Source: JAWLCQ01 sp041687095 (GTDB taxonomy: Bacteria; Planctomycetota; Phycisphaerae; SM23-33). Taken from it: a stretch of 64,000 nucleotides of DNA. The stretch spans positions 8,415-72,414 of the forward strand of contig JAWLCQ010000006.1 of assembly GCA_041687095.1 (NCBI GenBank), read 5' to 3'. Positions 8,725-17,838 of the stretch are shown here, piece by piece. A program made the translations under genes and the position numbers. Every line of letters begins with the position of its first letter. Positions within the stretch are counted from its first letter, which is position 1. Below the pieces are notes generated by a model. That model had not been told where the DNA came from and did not search any database. It worked only from the letters and a program-made list of their open reading frames with translations.

Positions 8725-11499
8725 TCAGCCTCGCGTGCGGAGGCGGAGCGTTTGGGGCACGAGCACTTCGATGCGGGTCTGCCCCCTCCGGGAGCGGACG
8801 CGGAAGGAGGCCCCGATGGTCTCGGCCCGCTGGCGCATGGTGTGCATGCCCATGCCCTCGTGAGCGGCCTGCGGGTCGAACCCGCTCCCGTCGTCCACGA
8901 CGGCGTAGACGAGGGCTCCGTGCCGGCGGCGAATGCGGATGTCGATGCCCCCGCCCCCCCCGTGCCGCAGGGCGTTGCTCACCGCCTCTTGCACGATGCG
9001 GTACACGGCGATTTCAACCTCGCCCGCGAAGCGCACATCCACGAGCGTCTGCGGGCAGTGCACCGTGACCGCCACGTGCTGCGGGCAGTCCCGCGCCAGT
9101 TGCCGCAGGGCCGGGACCAGCCCCAGGGTCTCCAGGGTCGGGGGGTACAGCCCGTGGCAGACGGCCCGGATGTCGCGGGCGAGCGCCCCCGCCTGGCTGC
9201 CCAGCCGCTTGAGCCCCCCCGCCAGGTCGGGGCACGCGGGGAGTACGGCGGCGGCGAGGGCGTCGGCGTCGAGGCGGATGGCGACGGCCTGCTGGCCGAT
9301 GGAATCGTGCAGGTCGCGGGCCAGGCGGCGGCGCTCGTGCTCGCGAGCCCGCACCAGTTCCCGGTGGGCCTTGCGGAGTTCGCGCTCGGCGAGGCGGCGC
9401 TCGGTGATGTCTCGGACGAACGACACCACTCCGCTCGTCTGCCCGGCGGCGTCGCGCAGGGGCGAGAACGTCGCCTCGAACCAGAACGACCCGCGGGGCA
9501 TGTCGTGGGAGTACTGGAACCGGACCGTCCGCCCGGTTCGCAGGACCTCCTCCAGGCGTTGCACGCGTTCCTTGGCGACGGGTTCGGAGAAGATCTCGTG
9601 GGGCGTGCGACCGATCAGGCTCGAGGGATTCAGCCCGTACTTCGCCTCCACGCCCGGGGGGTAGAAGATCGCTGTCAGACGCCCGGAAGGATCGGTCACG
9701 CTCACTACCGTCTCATGCAGCGAGCCCAGGATCGCCCGCAGGCGTTCCTCGCTCCTCGCCAGGGCCTCCTCCGCCTCCTTGCGCTCCGTGATGTCCACGA
9801 TGGTCCCGATGAGGCAGCGGGGGCGGTTCTGCGCGTCGAGGACGGCCTGCCCCGTGCCCTGGATCCAGAGGATGCGCCCGTCGCGGCGGCGGCAGCGCAA
9901 CTGGAAGAACATCGGGCGGTTCTCGGCAATGCCCGCCGCCACCTCCTCCCTGGCCGCGGGCACATCCTCCGGGAGGACCAGGTCCCAGAACACCCTGCGC
10001 CCTTCGAGGAAGTCCGCCCGGGGGTATCCGAACATGGCCTCGACGTTGTCGCTGAGGTACAGGGGAACGTGGGGCGGTTCGATGTCGTTCATCCACACCA
10101 TCCCGGGGATGGTCTCCACCATGGTGCGAAACCGGTTCTCGCTCTCCCGCAGCGACGCCTCCGTCCGAGCGCGTTGGGCAACTTCCTGGCGGAGGGCGAG
10201 ATTCGCCGCCTCCAGCCTCGCCGTCCGCTCCTCCACCAGGTCCTGCAGATGGTTGCGGAAGGACTCCAGTTCCCGCTGGCTGCGGACCCGCTCGGTGACG
10301 TCGCGCATCAGCAGCATCCCGCACCGCTTGCCACCGATCTCGATCCTCCCCGCCGAGACCTCCGTGTCGACCGTCGTCCCGTCGCGCCCCTGGATGCACC
10401 AGTCGTAGCACTGGTGATGCCCTTGGAGCACGGCGTCCCGGATGCGACGGCCTTTCTCCCGCGAGTCGCTCCCGTCGCGCTGCACCGGGGGACTGAACTC
10501 CCAGGGCGTCCGGCCCATCACCTCGTGGGGGGAGCGGCATCCCAGCAGCCGGACCGCCATCTCATTGCAGTCCGAGATGGTGTCCCCGTCGAGGATGAAG
10601 ATCGCGTCGTTGGCGTTCTCGAACAGGGCCCGGTAGCGCGCTTCGGAGTCGCGGAGGGCCTGCTCGGCGAGGTGGCGGTCGGTGACGTCGCGGGTGACGA
10701 CGCAGTACTTCCGTTCGCCCGCGATGTCCACGTGCCGGTGGCTGACGAGGAGGGTCTTCCTTCCCCCGTCGTGGGTAAGGACGTCCGTCTCGTACGGGGT
10801 CCCGTGGCCGGACTGCACCTCCTCCCACCTCGCCAGAAGGAACTCGTGGTGTTCCGGGGGAATGACGTTCAGGAAGTGCGTCCCGATGAGTTCCTCGCGG
10901 GCCCAACCCACCTGGCGAAGGAGCCCGTCGTTGACGAACTCGAAGCATCCGTCGGCGTCGACGACGAAGATCCCGTCCTGCGACGTGCGGATGATCGTGT
11001 CGAGGTACTCGCGGGTCACGCGGACCTGCTGCTCGGTCTGCTCGCGGCGGGTGTAGTGGTTCTCCTCGCGGGCGGTGATGTCCTCCAGCATGCCCTCGAT
11101 CCAGCGAACGCCCCCGCGCGCGTCGCGCTCCAGGCGGGCGGCGAGGGCGACCCAGAGCACCGACCCGTCCTTCCGCCGCTGGCGGAGGCGGACATCGTGC
11201 ACCACGCCCCGGCGGCGGAGATCCGCCAGCATGCGCTGCCGATCCACCGGTGCGACGTAGAGGCCCTCGACCCGGACCGAGAGCAACTCCTCCTGCGAAT
11301 CGTACCCCAGCATCCGCACCAGGACGTCGTTGACCTGGAGGAACCGTCCGTCCTCGGTCGTGCGGAACAGCCCGAACCCCAGCCCCTCGACGAACCGCAG
11401 GAGTTGCTCCGGACCGGCCGGGGGTCCGTCCGCCCCACCGATGGGCACGGAGGCGGCGTGTCCGTTGTCCGCTCCGGCCTGTGAGTCGTGGTCCTGCAT
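8725..11499 (-). CDS. Five-PAS cytoplasmic sensor histidine kinase (NarL/DegS-type HisKA_3)
   Basis: ATG 11499 is preceded by GGAG at good spacing and gives 924 residues. At least five PAS modules follow one another, roughly at 30-145, 165-280, 290-405, 455-575 and 590-705, each linked by the usual DITER or RDVTDRHLAE-type tail. A HisKA_3 dimerisation domain with RDLHDSIGQQ carries the likely phosphorylated His at about 731. The HATPase domain shows the N box EAVSNALRHG and the DDGSGF and GMGMHTM loops. No membrane segment is seen, so signals are probably sensed inside the cell. Kinases of this class normally pair with LuxR/NarL-type regulators, but none lies nearby. Confidence 0.93.
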   Translation of the reverse strand: MQDHDSQAGADNGHAASVPIGGADGPPAGPEQLLRFVEGLGFGLFRTTEDGRFLQVNDVLVRMLGYDSQEELLSVRVEGLYVAPVDRQRMLADLRRRGVVHDVRLRQRRKDGSVLWVALAARLERDARGGVRWIEGMLEDITAREENHYTRREQTEQQVRVTREYLDTIIRTSQDGIFVVDADGCFEFVNDGLLRQVGWAREELIGTHFLNVIPPEHHEFLLARWEEVQSGHGTPYETDVLTHDGGRKTLLVSHRHVDIAGERKYCVVTRDVTDRHLAEQALRDSEARYRALFENANDAIFILDGDTISDCNEMAVRLLGCRSPHEVMGRTPWEFSPPVQRDGSDSREKGRRIRDAVLQGHHQCYDWCIQGRDGTTVDTEVSAGRIEIGGKRCGMLLMRDVTERVRSQRELESFRNHLQDLVEERTARLEAANLALRQEVAQRARTEASLRESENRFRTMVETIPGMVWMNDIEPPHVPLYLSDNVEAMFGYPRADFLEGRRVFWDLVLPEDVPAAREEVAAGIAENRPMFFQLRCRRRDGRILWIQGTGQAVLDAQNRPRCLIGTIVDITERKEAEEALARSEERLRAILGSLHETVVSVTDPSGRLTAIFYPPGVEAKYGLNPSSLIGRTPHEIFSEPVAKERVQRLEEVLRTGRTVRFQYSHDMPRGSFWFEATFSPLRDAAGQTSGVVSFVRDITERRLAERELRKAHRELVRAREHERRRLARDLHDSIGQQAVAIRLDADALAAAVLPACPDLAGGLKRLGSQAGALARDIRAVCHGLYPPTLETLGLVPALRQLARDCPQHVAVTVHCPQTLVDVRFAGEVEIAVYRIVQEAVSNALRHGGGGGIDIRIRRRHGALVYAVVDDGSGFDPQAAHEGMGMHTMRQRAETIGASFRVRSRRGQTRIEVLVPQTLRLRTRG

Positions 11500-11632
11500 C
11501 GTCACTCCGTACGGTTCCGTCCCCAAGCAGGGACGCGAAGGATCCCATGATACCACTCCCCCCCCGAACGCGGAATGCGTCTCGGCAGGTCGGTTGTGTC
11601 AGCAGATCGTGCCAGACGGCCGCTCCTGCGGT

Positions 11633-11638
11633 ACACTG
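11633..11638 (+). promoter_or_regulatory. Possible -10 box giving a near-leaderless mRNA
   Basis: TACACT ends eight bases before the ATG of the GGQ-protein gene, and no ribosome site lies between. If used, transcription would start one or two bases before the start codon. No clear -35 box is visible. Confidence 0.3.
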
Positions 11639-11646
11639 GAACCACC

Positions 11647-12189
11647 ATGGCTTACGAGCGCCCCTATCTTCATCTCGACGACGACGCCCTGCTCGCCCAG
11701 TGCGACGTGCACCTCTACCGTTCCTCCGGCCCGGGCGGGCAGCACCGGAACAAGGTCAGTTCGGCCGTGCGGTACCGCCACACCCCCACGGGCATCTCCG
11801 CCCACGCCGACGAGTCCCGCTCGCAGCACGATAACCGCCGCCAAGCCCTCATCCGCCTGCGGATGAACCTGGCGCTGCAGTTCCGCGTGGCGTTCGATCC
11901 GGGGACCGACGAGTTGCCCCCCGTCGCCCGCGAGTGCCTCATCACGCTCCGCAAGGGCCCCCTGCAGGGGGCGCGGCGGCTGGACGTGGGGCGAAAGGAC
12001 CACCGCTTCTGGCCGGTGGCGGCGTTCGTGCTGGACCTGCTGGAGGCCCTCGACGCCCGCCTCGCCGACGCGGCCGAGCACCTCGGCGTCACCACCAGCA
12101 ACCTCGTGTCCTTCCTGAAGACCGACCGCCACCTCTTCGCCGCCACCCAGCAGATGCGCAAGACCCACGGGCAGAAACCCCTGACGTGA
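11647..12189 (+). CDS. Release-factor-like GGQ protein (RF-1 domain, ribosome-rescue type)
   Basis: The 180-residue product carries the peptidyl-tRNA hydrolysis motif in RSSGPGGQHRNK (about residues 26-37), followed by the basic HADESRSQHDNRRQA segment typical of class I release-factor catalytic domains. The codon-recognition domains of RF1/RF2 are absent, so it resembles ArfB/YaeJ-type or bacterial RF-H-like proteins, which release peptides from stalled ribosomes. The C-terminal half (about 105-180) is a helical extension ending in KTHGQKPL that differs from the short basic tail of ArfB. The start at ATG 11647 is chosen from homology. It has no Shine-Dalgarno site, which fits the possible leaderless promoter at 11633. 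Confidence 0.85.
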   Translation: MAYERPYLHLDDDALLAQCDVHLYRSSGPGGQHRNKVSSAVRYRHTPTGISAHADESRSQHDNRRQALIRLRMNLALQFRVAFDPGTDELPPVARECLITLRKGPLQGARRLDVGRKDHRFWPVAAFVLDLLEALDARLADAAEHLGVTTSNLVSFLKTDRHLFAATQQMRKTHGQKPLT

Positions 12190-12309
12190 GCAGCCCGATC
12201 TGGGAATACAGAGAAAAATAGGACGCGCCCGCACGCAGGCGGGTAGACGGACGGTTCGTTTCGCGATAGCATCCGTAACCGGACTCCTCAATGCCGCTGG
12301 AGGAAGCGA

Positions 12310-12435
12310 TTGGCGCCCCAACGTCCCAACGTCTTGTTCATCCTCACCGACCAGCAACGCTGGGATACCATCGCCGCCGGGGGCGCCCCCTGGATGCGCA
12401 CCCCCAACTCCCCGGGGAAGGCGGCGGCCTACTAA
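12310..12435 (+). pseudogene. 5' stump of a sulfatase gene
   Basis: A GGAGGA site at 12299-12304 precedes TTG 12310. The frame then reads RPNVLFILTDQQRWDTIA, the hallmark N-terminus of type I sulfatases, and continues APWMRTPN. After that the sequence leaves the family pattern and stops at TAA 12435. Only about 36 family-like codons remain, and the catalytic Cys/Ser motif (CxPxR) is missing. The break lies about 35 bases before the repeat element at 12469. This is a gene remnant with its translation start intact. Confidence 0.75.
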
Positions 12436-12468
12436 TGCCCGGGCGTGGCCGGATCGTCGCGGGTCCCC

Positions 12469-12690
12469 GGCGAGTCCTCGCACCCGCTGGAGGCGGTCGA
12501 AATCCGAAACCCGCAATCCCAAACTCGAAACAAGCCCGAAGCACGAAACTCGAAATCCCAAACAGCCCCCCGTTGTGCAGGGCTCCCCGGCACTCCGAGG
12601 CACGCACGGTGCGCAGCCCTTTGGGATTTCGTATCTTCGGTTTTGAATTTGTTTCGGATTTCGGGCTTCGCATTTCGGATTTCAAGAGGT
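12469..12690. repeat. GAAATCC-type inverted-repeat element
   Basis: The element opens with the border GGCGAGTCCTCGCACCCGC, also found at 838. A left arm of degenerate GAAATCCGAAACCCG units (about 12497-12567) and a right arm with the complement (about 12621-12687, TTCGGATTTCGGGCTTCGCA) surround a short centre. It is AT-richer than its surroundings and lies where the sulfatase gene is broken. The remainder of 12190-13050 holds no convincing gene. Confidence 0.7.
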
Positions 12691-12782
12691 GGGGGCGCTG
12701 CGGCGGGCGACCGATCCTGCCCCGCGCAGTGCCCCACCATCTTCCGGCCACTCCCCTAATGCCCCCCGGATGCAATCGGTCC

Positions 12783-12812
12783 TTGATCCTGACGGCCGAG
12801 GTGCGATACACT
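12783..12812 (+). promoter_or_regulatory. Possible promoter of the pilus operon
   Basis: TTGATC (12783-12788) and TACACT (12807-12812) are 18 bases apart. The first pilus gene starts 239 bases downstream, so a long leader would result. An ATG at 12818 opens only a five-codon frame. Confidence 0.4.
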
Positions 12813-13050
12813 CCCTCATGGATTCCTGCCGCTGAGGCAGCCGTGCCCCCAGGCTCCGGCCTGGCGATACATCGCCCTCATATATCCGTCATCCCGCCTC
12901 AGCGCAGCGAATCGTCACCGAAAGGATTGTCGCGCAACGCCGGATCGGGCTCCCCCGCGGTGTGCTCTATCGGTCTACCCGAGCGGTGGGCCCTCTCCCC
13001 GTTGCGATGGATGTATTTCCATTCCTTCCCGTTTCAGCAGCGAGTGAACC

Positions 13051-14769
13051 ATGGCACAAAAGATTCGAAAACGACTGGGTGAGATCCTGGTGGAGTGGGG
13101 CGTCGTGTCCCCGGGCGCGGTGGAGGAGGCCCTGGCGCACGCCCAGGCCGAGCGGCTGCGGATCGGGGAGGCCCTCATCGCCCTCGAACTCGCGGACGAA
13201 GAGGACGTCACGAAGGCCCTGGCGAGCCAGTTCAACATGGAGTACATCGACCTCGACCGCAACGTGGTCATCGCCCAGGAGTCGGAGCAGATCCCCATGG
13301 ATCTGATCCGCCGGCACCTGGTCGTCCCCATGGGGCGGGAGGACGGCAAGCTCAAGGTGATCATCACCGACCCGCTGGACCTGGAAACCCTGGACATGCT
13401 GCGGTTCCGCCTGAACTGCGACCTGGCCCCGGTGCTGGCGTCGCGGACGAAGCTGCGGAACTACGTCGAGCAGTTCGCCCGCAGCGACGTCAGCATCGAC
13501 CAGGCGGTCCGGGACGTGTCGACCGACGTCAGCATCGACACGGTCGGGGACGAGGACGGCGGGCCGGAGGAAAAGCTCGATGAAAATGCCGCCCCGATTG
13601 TCCGTCTGGTTAACATGATCATCACCGAGGCGGTGAACATGCGGGCGTCGGACATCCACATCGAGCCCATGGCCAACCGCGTCCGCGTCCGCTACCGCGT
13701 GGACGGGGTCTGCATGGAGCGCGACAACATCCGCAAGCGCATGCAGGGCCCGGTCCTCAACCGCTTCAAGATCCTTTCGGGCATGGACCTGGCGGAAAAG
13801 CGGATGCCCCTCGACGGCCGCATCAAGATGCGCATCGGCAATGGCGACGTCGACTTCCGCGTCTCGTCGATCCCCGCCTACCACGGGGAGAGCATCGTCC
13901 TGCGTATTCTGCGTCCCGAGAGCGCCAAGCTCGGCGTTCGGGCGCTGGGGCTGGAGCAGGAAGACTACGACGCCTTCCAGCAGATGATCAAGCGGCCCAA
14001 CGGCGTGTTCCTGGTTACCGGTCCCACGGGGTCGGGCAAGACGACCACGCTGTACGCGGCCATCAACGAACTCAACCGGCCCGACCGCAAGATCATCACC
14101 GCGGAGGACCCGGTGGAGTACAACTTCACCGGCGTGAACCAGGTTCAGGTGAACGAGACCATCGAACTCTCCTTCGCCAGGATACTTCGAGCCATGTTGC
14201 GCCAGGCGCCTAACGTGATCCTGGTGGGCGAGATTCGCGACAAAGAGGTGGCTGAAGTGGCCATCCAGGCCGCTCTGACTGGACACTTGGTTTTCAGTAC
14301 ACTCCACACGAACGATGCCCCCTCCGCAATCACCCGTCTGGTCGACATGGGCGTCAAGCCCTTCCTCGTCGCCAGCAGTATCCAGGCGGTCCTGGCCCAG
14401 CGGCTCATCCGCGTAATCTGCAAGGAGTGTCGCCAGGAGGATCCGAACGTCGATCCGCGCGTCCTGCGGGCCCTGGGGTTCACCGAGGCGGACATCAAGG
14501 CCTCAACCTTTTATCGTGGCGCGGGTTGCAGCACGTGCGGCGGGTCGGGATACCGTGGGCGGCAGGGCATTTTCGAGATGATGGAGATGGACTCCACCCT
14601 CCGCGAGCTGGCCTTCAACCACGCGCCGCTGACGGAGATCCGCAAGGCGGCCCGGGCCGGGGGCATGCGAAGCCTCCTGGAGGACGGCCGGGCGAAGATC
14701 CGCAACGGCGTCACCACGCCGGAAGAGCTGATCCGCGTGACGCAGACCTCGGACCTGACGGCGGAATAA
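13051..14769 (+). CDS. pilB: PilB/GspE-type assembly ATPase, first copy
   Basis: Hexameric ATPases of this family power pilus extension or type II secretion from the cytoplasmic face. The 572-residue protein has an N-terminal MshEN-like domain (about 1-150), a short acidic linker, then the N2 domain with ASDIHIEP. Walker A is GPTGSGKT at 324-331, and the Asp box (TAEDPVEY), Walker B (VILVGEIRDKE) and His box (GHLVFSTLHTNDA) follow. A tetracysteine zinc site lies at C457, C460, C493 and C496, which is diagnostic of PilB/GspE rather than PilT. It opens the operon. A second, separate copy of the same family lies two genes downstream. Confidence 0.93.
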   Translation: MAQKIRKRLGEILVEWGVVSPGAVEEALAHAQAERLRIGEALIALELADEEDVTKALASQFNMEYIDLDRNVVIAQESEQIPMDLIRRHLVVPMGREDGKLKVIITDPLDLETLDMLRFRLNCDLAPVLASRTKLRNYVEQFARSDVSIDQAVRDVSTDVSIDTVGDEDGGPEEKLDENAAPIVRLVNMIITEAVNMRASDIHIEPMANRVRVRYRVDGVCMERDNIRKRMQGPVLNRFKILSGMDLAEKRMPLDGRIKMRIGNGDVDFRVSSIPAYHGESIVLRILRPESAKLGVRALGLEQEDYDAFQQMIKRPNGVFLVTGPTGSGKTTTLYAAINELNRPDRKIITAEDPVEYNFTGVNQVQVNETIELSFARILRAMLRQAPNVILVGEIRDKEVAEVAIQAALTGHLVFSTLHTNDAPSAITRLVDMGVKPFLVASSIQAVLAQRLIRVICKECRQEDPNVDPRVLRALGFTEADIKASTFYRGAGCSTCGGSGYRGRQGIFEMMEMDSTLRELAFNHAPLTEIRKAARAGGMRSLLEDGRAKIRNGVTTPEELIRVTQTSDLTAE

Positions 14770-14902
14770 CCCCAGAGCCCTTAACAGTCCCAACCGTTTG
14801 AAAACAAAATAGTTGTGTGCCTGCCGGACCCCGGGAGCCCTCGCTTTCGGTGGCCGGGCAGGAGGATCCGGTGTGATAATGCACCTGGGAGAGGAAAACT
14901 AG

Positions 14903-16033
14903 ATGGCTGCGATTCACATTGACAGATTGCTTGAGACGTGCATCAAGCGGGGTGCCAGCGACCTGCACCTCCACGTGGGCCGGCGGCCCACGTTGCGGTT
15001 GCACGGGCGGCTGCGGCCGTTGGAGACCAAGGTCCTGGAGCCGGAAGACACTCTCGCCCTGATGAAGGCCATCACTCCCGAGCGAGCCCAACAGGAAATC
15101 CAGGAGCAGGGCGGTACGGATTTTGGGTTCGAGTTCGGCAAGGCCGGCCGCTTCCGTACCTCCGTGTACAACCAGCGGGGCAACATCTCGCTGGTGATGC
15201 GTCTGATCCCCTCCCGCCTCCTGTCCTTCGATGAGATCGGCCTGCCGGAAATCGCGCGGGTCGTCTGCCGCCGCCCCCGCGGCATGTTCCTCGTGACGGG
15301 CCCGACGGGCTCGGGCAAGACGACGACGCTGGCGACGATGATCGACTACGTCAACACGGAGTTCGACCGCCACATCATCACCGTCGAAGACCCGATCGAG
15401 TACTACCACGATCACAAGAAGTCGATCGTCTCGCAGCGCGAGGTCGGGGTCGACATCCCCAGCTTCGCCGAGGCCCTCCGCCGCTCGCTCCGTATGGACC
15501 CCGACGTGATCCTCGTCGGGGAGCTTCGCGACCTGGAGACGATTGAATCCGCCCTTCGCGCCGCGGAGACCGGCCACCTGGTGTTCGGGACGCTGCACAC
15601 CACCAGCGCCCAGGGCACCGTCACGCGTATCGTGGACCAGTTCCCGGTCGATCAGCAGGAGCAGATCCGCGTGCAGCTCGCCTCCTCCCTGATCGCCGTG
15701 CTCTCCCAGACCCTTCTGCCGCGCGTGGACATCCGAGGCATGACCGCGGCCTTCGAGTTCCTGTACGTCACCCCTGCCGTCGCGAACCTCGTCCGCGAGA
15801 ACAAGGTCTTCCGCATCCCGTCGGCCATCCAGACGGGGCGGAAGTTCGGCATGCAGTTGCTGGACGAGCACCTGTTCCGCCTGTTCGCCGAGGGCAAGAT
15901 CTCCGAGGAGGATGCCATCGACCGCAGCCAGCAAGCCGGGGAAATGCAGGAGAAGATCGAGGCGTTCCGGGCCGGGAAGTACGTTCCCCCCACGGAGCAG
16001 GATCAGGGTTCCGACGACCAGGCGGCAGGCTGA
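14903..16033 (+). CDS. pilT: PilT-type pilus retraction ATPase
   Basis: This 376-residue product lacks the MshEN domain and zinc cysteines and starts directly with the PAS-like N-terminal domain (ASDLHLHVGRRPTLR). That layout is the PilT/PilU one. Walker A GPTGSGKT is at 133-140, with an Asp box (TVEDPIEYYH), Walker B (DVILVGELRDLETI, with the PilT-style Glu and LRD) and a His box (GHLVFGTLHT). PilT depolymerises pili by reversing assembly. GAGAGG at 14888-14893 is its ribosome site, and a TGTGATAAT sequence at 14872-14880 could be an extended -10 box of an internal promoter in the 133-base gap. The next gene starts 14 bases after its stop. Confidence 0.94.
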   Translation: MAAIHIDRLLETCIKRGASDLHLHVGRRPTLRLHGRLRPLETKVLEPEDTLALMKAITPERAQQEIQEQGGTDFGFEFGKAGRFRTSVYNQRGNISLVMRLIPSRLLSFDEIGLPEIARVVCRRPRGMFLVTGPTGSGKTTTLATMIDYVNTEFDRHIITVEDPIEYYHDHKKSIVSQREVGVDIPSFAEALRRSLRMDPDVILVGELRDLETIESALRAAETGHLVFGTLHTTSAQGTVTRIVDQFPVDQQEQIRVQLASSLIAVLSQTLLPRVDIRGMTAAFEFLYVTPAVANLVRENKVFRIPSAIQTGRKFGMQLLDEHLFRLFAEGKISEEDAIDRSQQAGEMQEKIEAFRAGKYVPPTEQDQGSDDQAAG

Positions 16034-16047
16034 GGAGGTAGCGACCC

Positions 16048-17820
16048 ATGGGAATGACACCGGATATCGCGGAATTCAAAAAGCGGGTGACGATCGACGA
16101 ACTCCGCGGGCGGCCGCTGGGGCGCGTGCTGCTCAAGCTCGGGTGCGTGACGCGGGAGCAGGTCAACGAGGCCCTGGAGATCAAGAAGGACAAGGGCGGC
16201 ACGATCGGGCAGATCATGGTGGACCTCGGGCACATCTCGGACAAGACCCGCGCGTTGGCGATGGGATTCCAGTCCGGGATGGAGTACGTGGACCTGAGTT
16301 CCATCGACGTGCCCCCCGAGGTCGTGCACCAGATCCCCGCCCAGATGGCCACGACGTACCGCATCATCCCGCTGGACTTCGATCAGGAGACCAAGCGGCT
16401 GACGGTGGCGTTGGACTCGGCGGAGAACTTCCAGGCGACGGACGACCTGCAGACGCTGATGGGCTTCCGCGTCACGGCGAAGATCTGCGAGCCCGAGCAG
16501 CTCGACTCGGCCGTCCAGAAGTACTACGGGACGGGCGACGAGAAGCTCAGCGACCTGTTCAACGAGATCGCCGGGGACGATGACTTCGATGCCCTGGAGA
16601 ACCGCGGGGAGAGCATCGACCTGGACACCATCAAGGAGATGGCGGACTCCAACCCCGTCCGCCGCCTGGTGAACATGGTGCTCTGGGAGGCCATCCGCAA
16701 CCGCTCGTCCGACATCCACTTCGAGCCCTTCGAAGACGAGTTCAAGATGCGCTACCGCATCGACGGGGTGCTGTACGAGATGCTCCCGCCCCCCAAGTCG
16801 ATCGCCGTCGCCATCGCCTCCCGCATCAAGGTCATGGCCAACCTCGACATCGCCGAGCGCCGCCTGCCCCAGGACGGCCGCATCGAGCTGGTCGTCCGCG
16901 GGGCCCCGGTGGACCTCCGCGTCTCGGTGCTCCCGACCATGTTCGGGGAGAGCGTGGTCATGCGTGTGCTCGACCGGTCGAACGTCTCGCTGGACCTCGA
17001 CCGCATCGGGTTGCGCGAGGACGACCAGCGGATCTTCCGGCAGTTGATCAAGCGGCCCAACGGGATCGTCATCGTGACGGGCCCGACGGGTTCGGGCAAG
17101 ACGACGACGCTGTACTCCGCCCTCAACGACCTCAACGACGTCGAGGTGAAGATCCTCACCAGCGAGGACCCCGTCGAGTACGACATCGACGGGCTCGTCC
17201 AGGTGCAGATCAACGACGAAATCGGCCTGACGTTCGCGCGGTGCCTGCGGCACTTCCTGCGGCAGGACCCGGACGTCATCCTCATCGGGGAGATCCGCGA
17301 CCTCACGACGGCCGAGATCGCCGTCCAGTCCTCGCTGACGGGCCACCTGGTGTTCTCCACCCTGCACACCAACGACGCCCCCTCCTCCATCGCGCGTCTG
17401 CTGGATCTCGGCCTCGAGCCGTACCTCGTGACGGCGACGCTGGAGGGGATCGTCGCCCAGCGCCTGGTGCGAACCATCTGCAGCCGCTGCAAGGAGGAGT
17501 TCACGCCCACCGAGGAGATGCTGTACGAACTGGGCCTCACGCCCGACCAGATCTCCGGGCGGACCTTCTTCCGCGGGGCCGGGTGCGAGTACTGCCGCAA
17601 CACGGGCTACAGCGGCCGAATGGCCATCTTCGAGATCATGGTGATCGACGACGAGCTGCGAGAGTTGATCATGAAGCGGAGCAGCACGAACCTGCTGCGG
17701 CAGGCGGCGAGGAAGCGCGGCATGCGAACGCTGCGAGAGAGCGGGTTGATGGCGATCTACGACGGGCAGACCACGATCGAAGAGGTCGTGGGGCAGACCA
17801 TCGAAGAAGAGATGGAATAA
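16048..17820 (+). CDS. pilB: PilB/GspE-type assembly ATPase, second copy
   Basis: A second full-length assembly ATPase, 590 residues, with an N-terminal MshEN-like domain and SSDIHFEPFEDEFKMRYR. Walker A GPTGSGKT is at 345-352, with the Asp box (TSEDPVEYDIDG), Walker B (DVILIGEIRDLT), the His box (GHLVFSTLHTND) and the C-terminal zinc cysteines in ICSRCKEE and GCEYCRNTG. It differs throughout from the first copy, so this is not a recent duplication. Its position directly before pilC, 18 bases apart, suggests that this copy pairs with that platform protein. Confidence 0.93.
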   Translation: MGMTPDIAEFKKRVTIDELRGRPLGRVLLKLGCVTREQVNEALEIKKDKGGTIGQIMVDLGHISDKTRALAMGFQSGMEYVDLSSIDVPPEVVHQIPAQMATTYRIIPLDFDQETKRLTVALDSAENFQATDDLQTLMGFRVTAKICEPEQLDSAVQKYYGTGDEKLSDLFNEIAGDDDFDALENRGESIDLDTIKEMADSNPVRRLVNMVLWEAIRNRSSDIHFEPFEDEFKMRYRIDGVLYEMLPPPKSIAVAIASRIKVMANLDIAERRLPQDGRIELVVRGAPVDLRVSVLPTMFGESVVMRVLDRSNVSLDLDRIGLREDDQRIFRQLIKRPNGIVIVTGPTGSGKTTTLYSALNDLNDVEVKILTSEDPVEYDIDGLVQVQINDEIGLTFARCLRHFLRQDPDVILIGEIRDLTTAEIAVQSSLTGHLVFSTLHTNDAPSSIARLLDLGLEPYLVTATLEGIVAQRLVRTICSRCKEEFTPTEEMLYELGLTPDQISGRTFFRGAGCEYCRNTGYSGRMAIFEIMVIDDELRELIMKRSSTNLLRQAARKRGMRTLRESGLMAIYDGQTTIEEVVGQTIEEEME

Positions 17821-17838
17821 GCCTACAGGAGTACTGCA

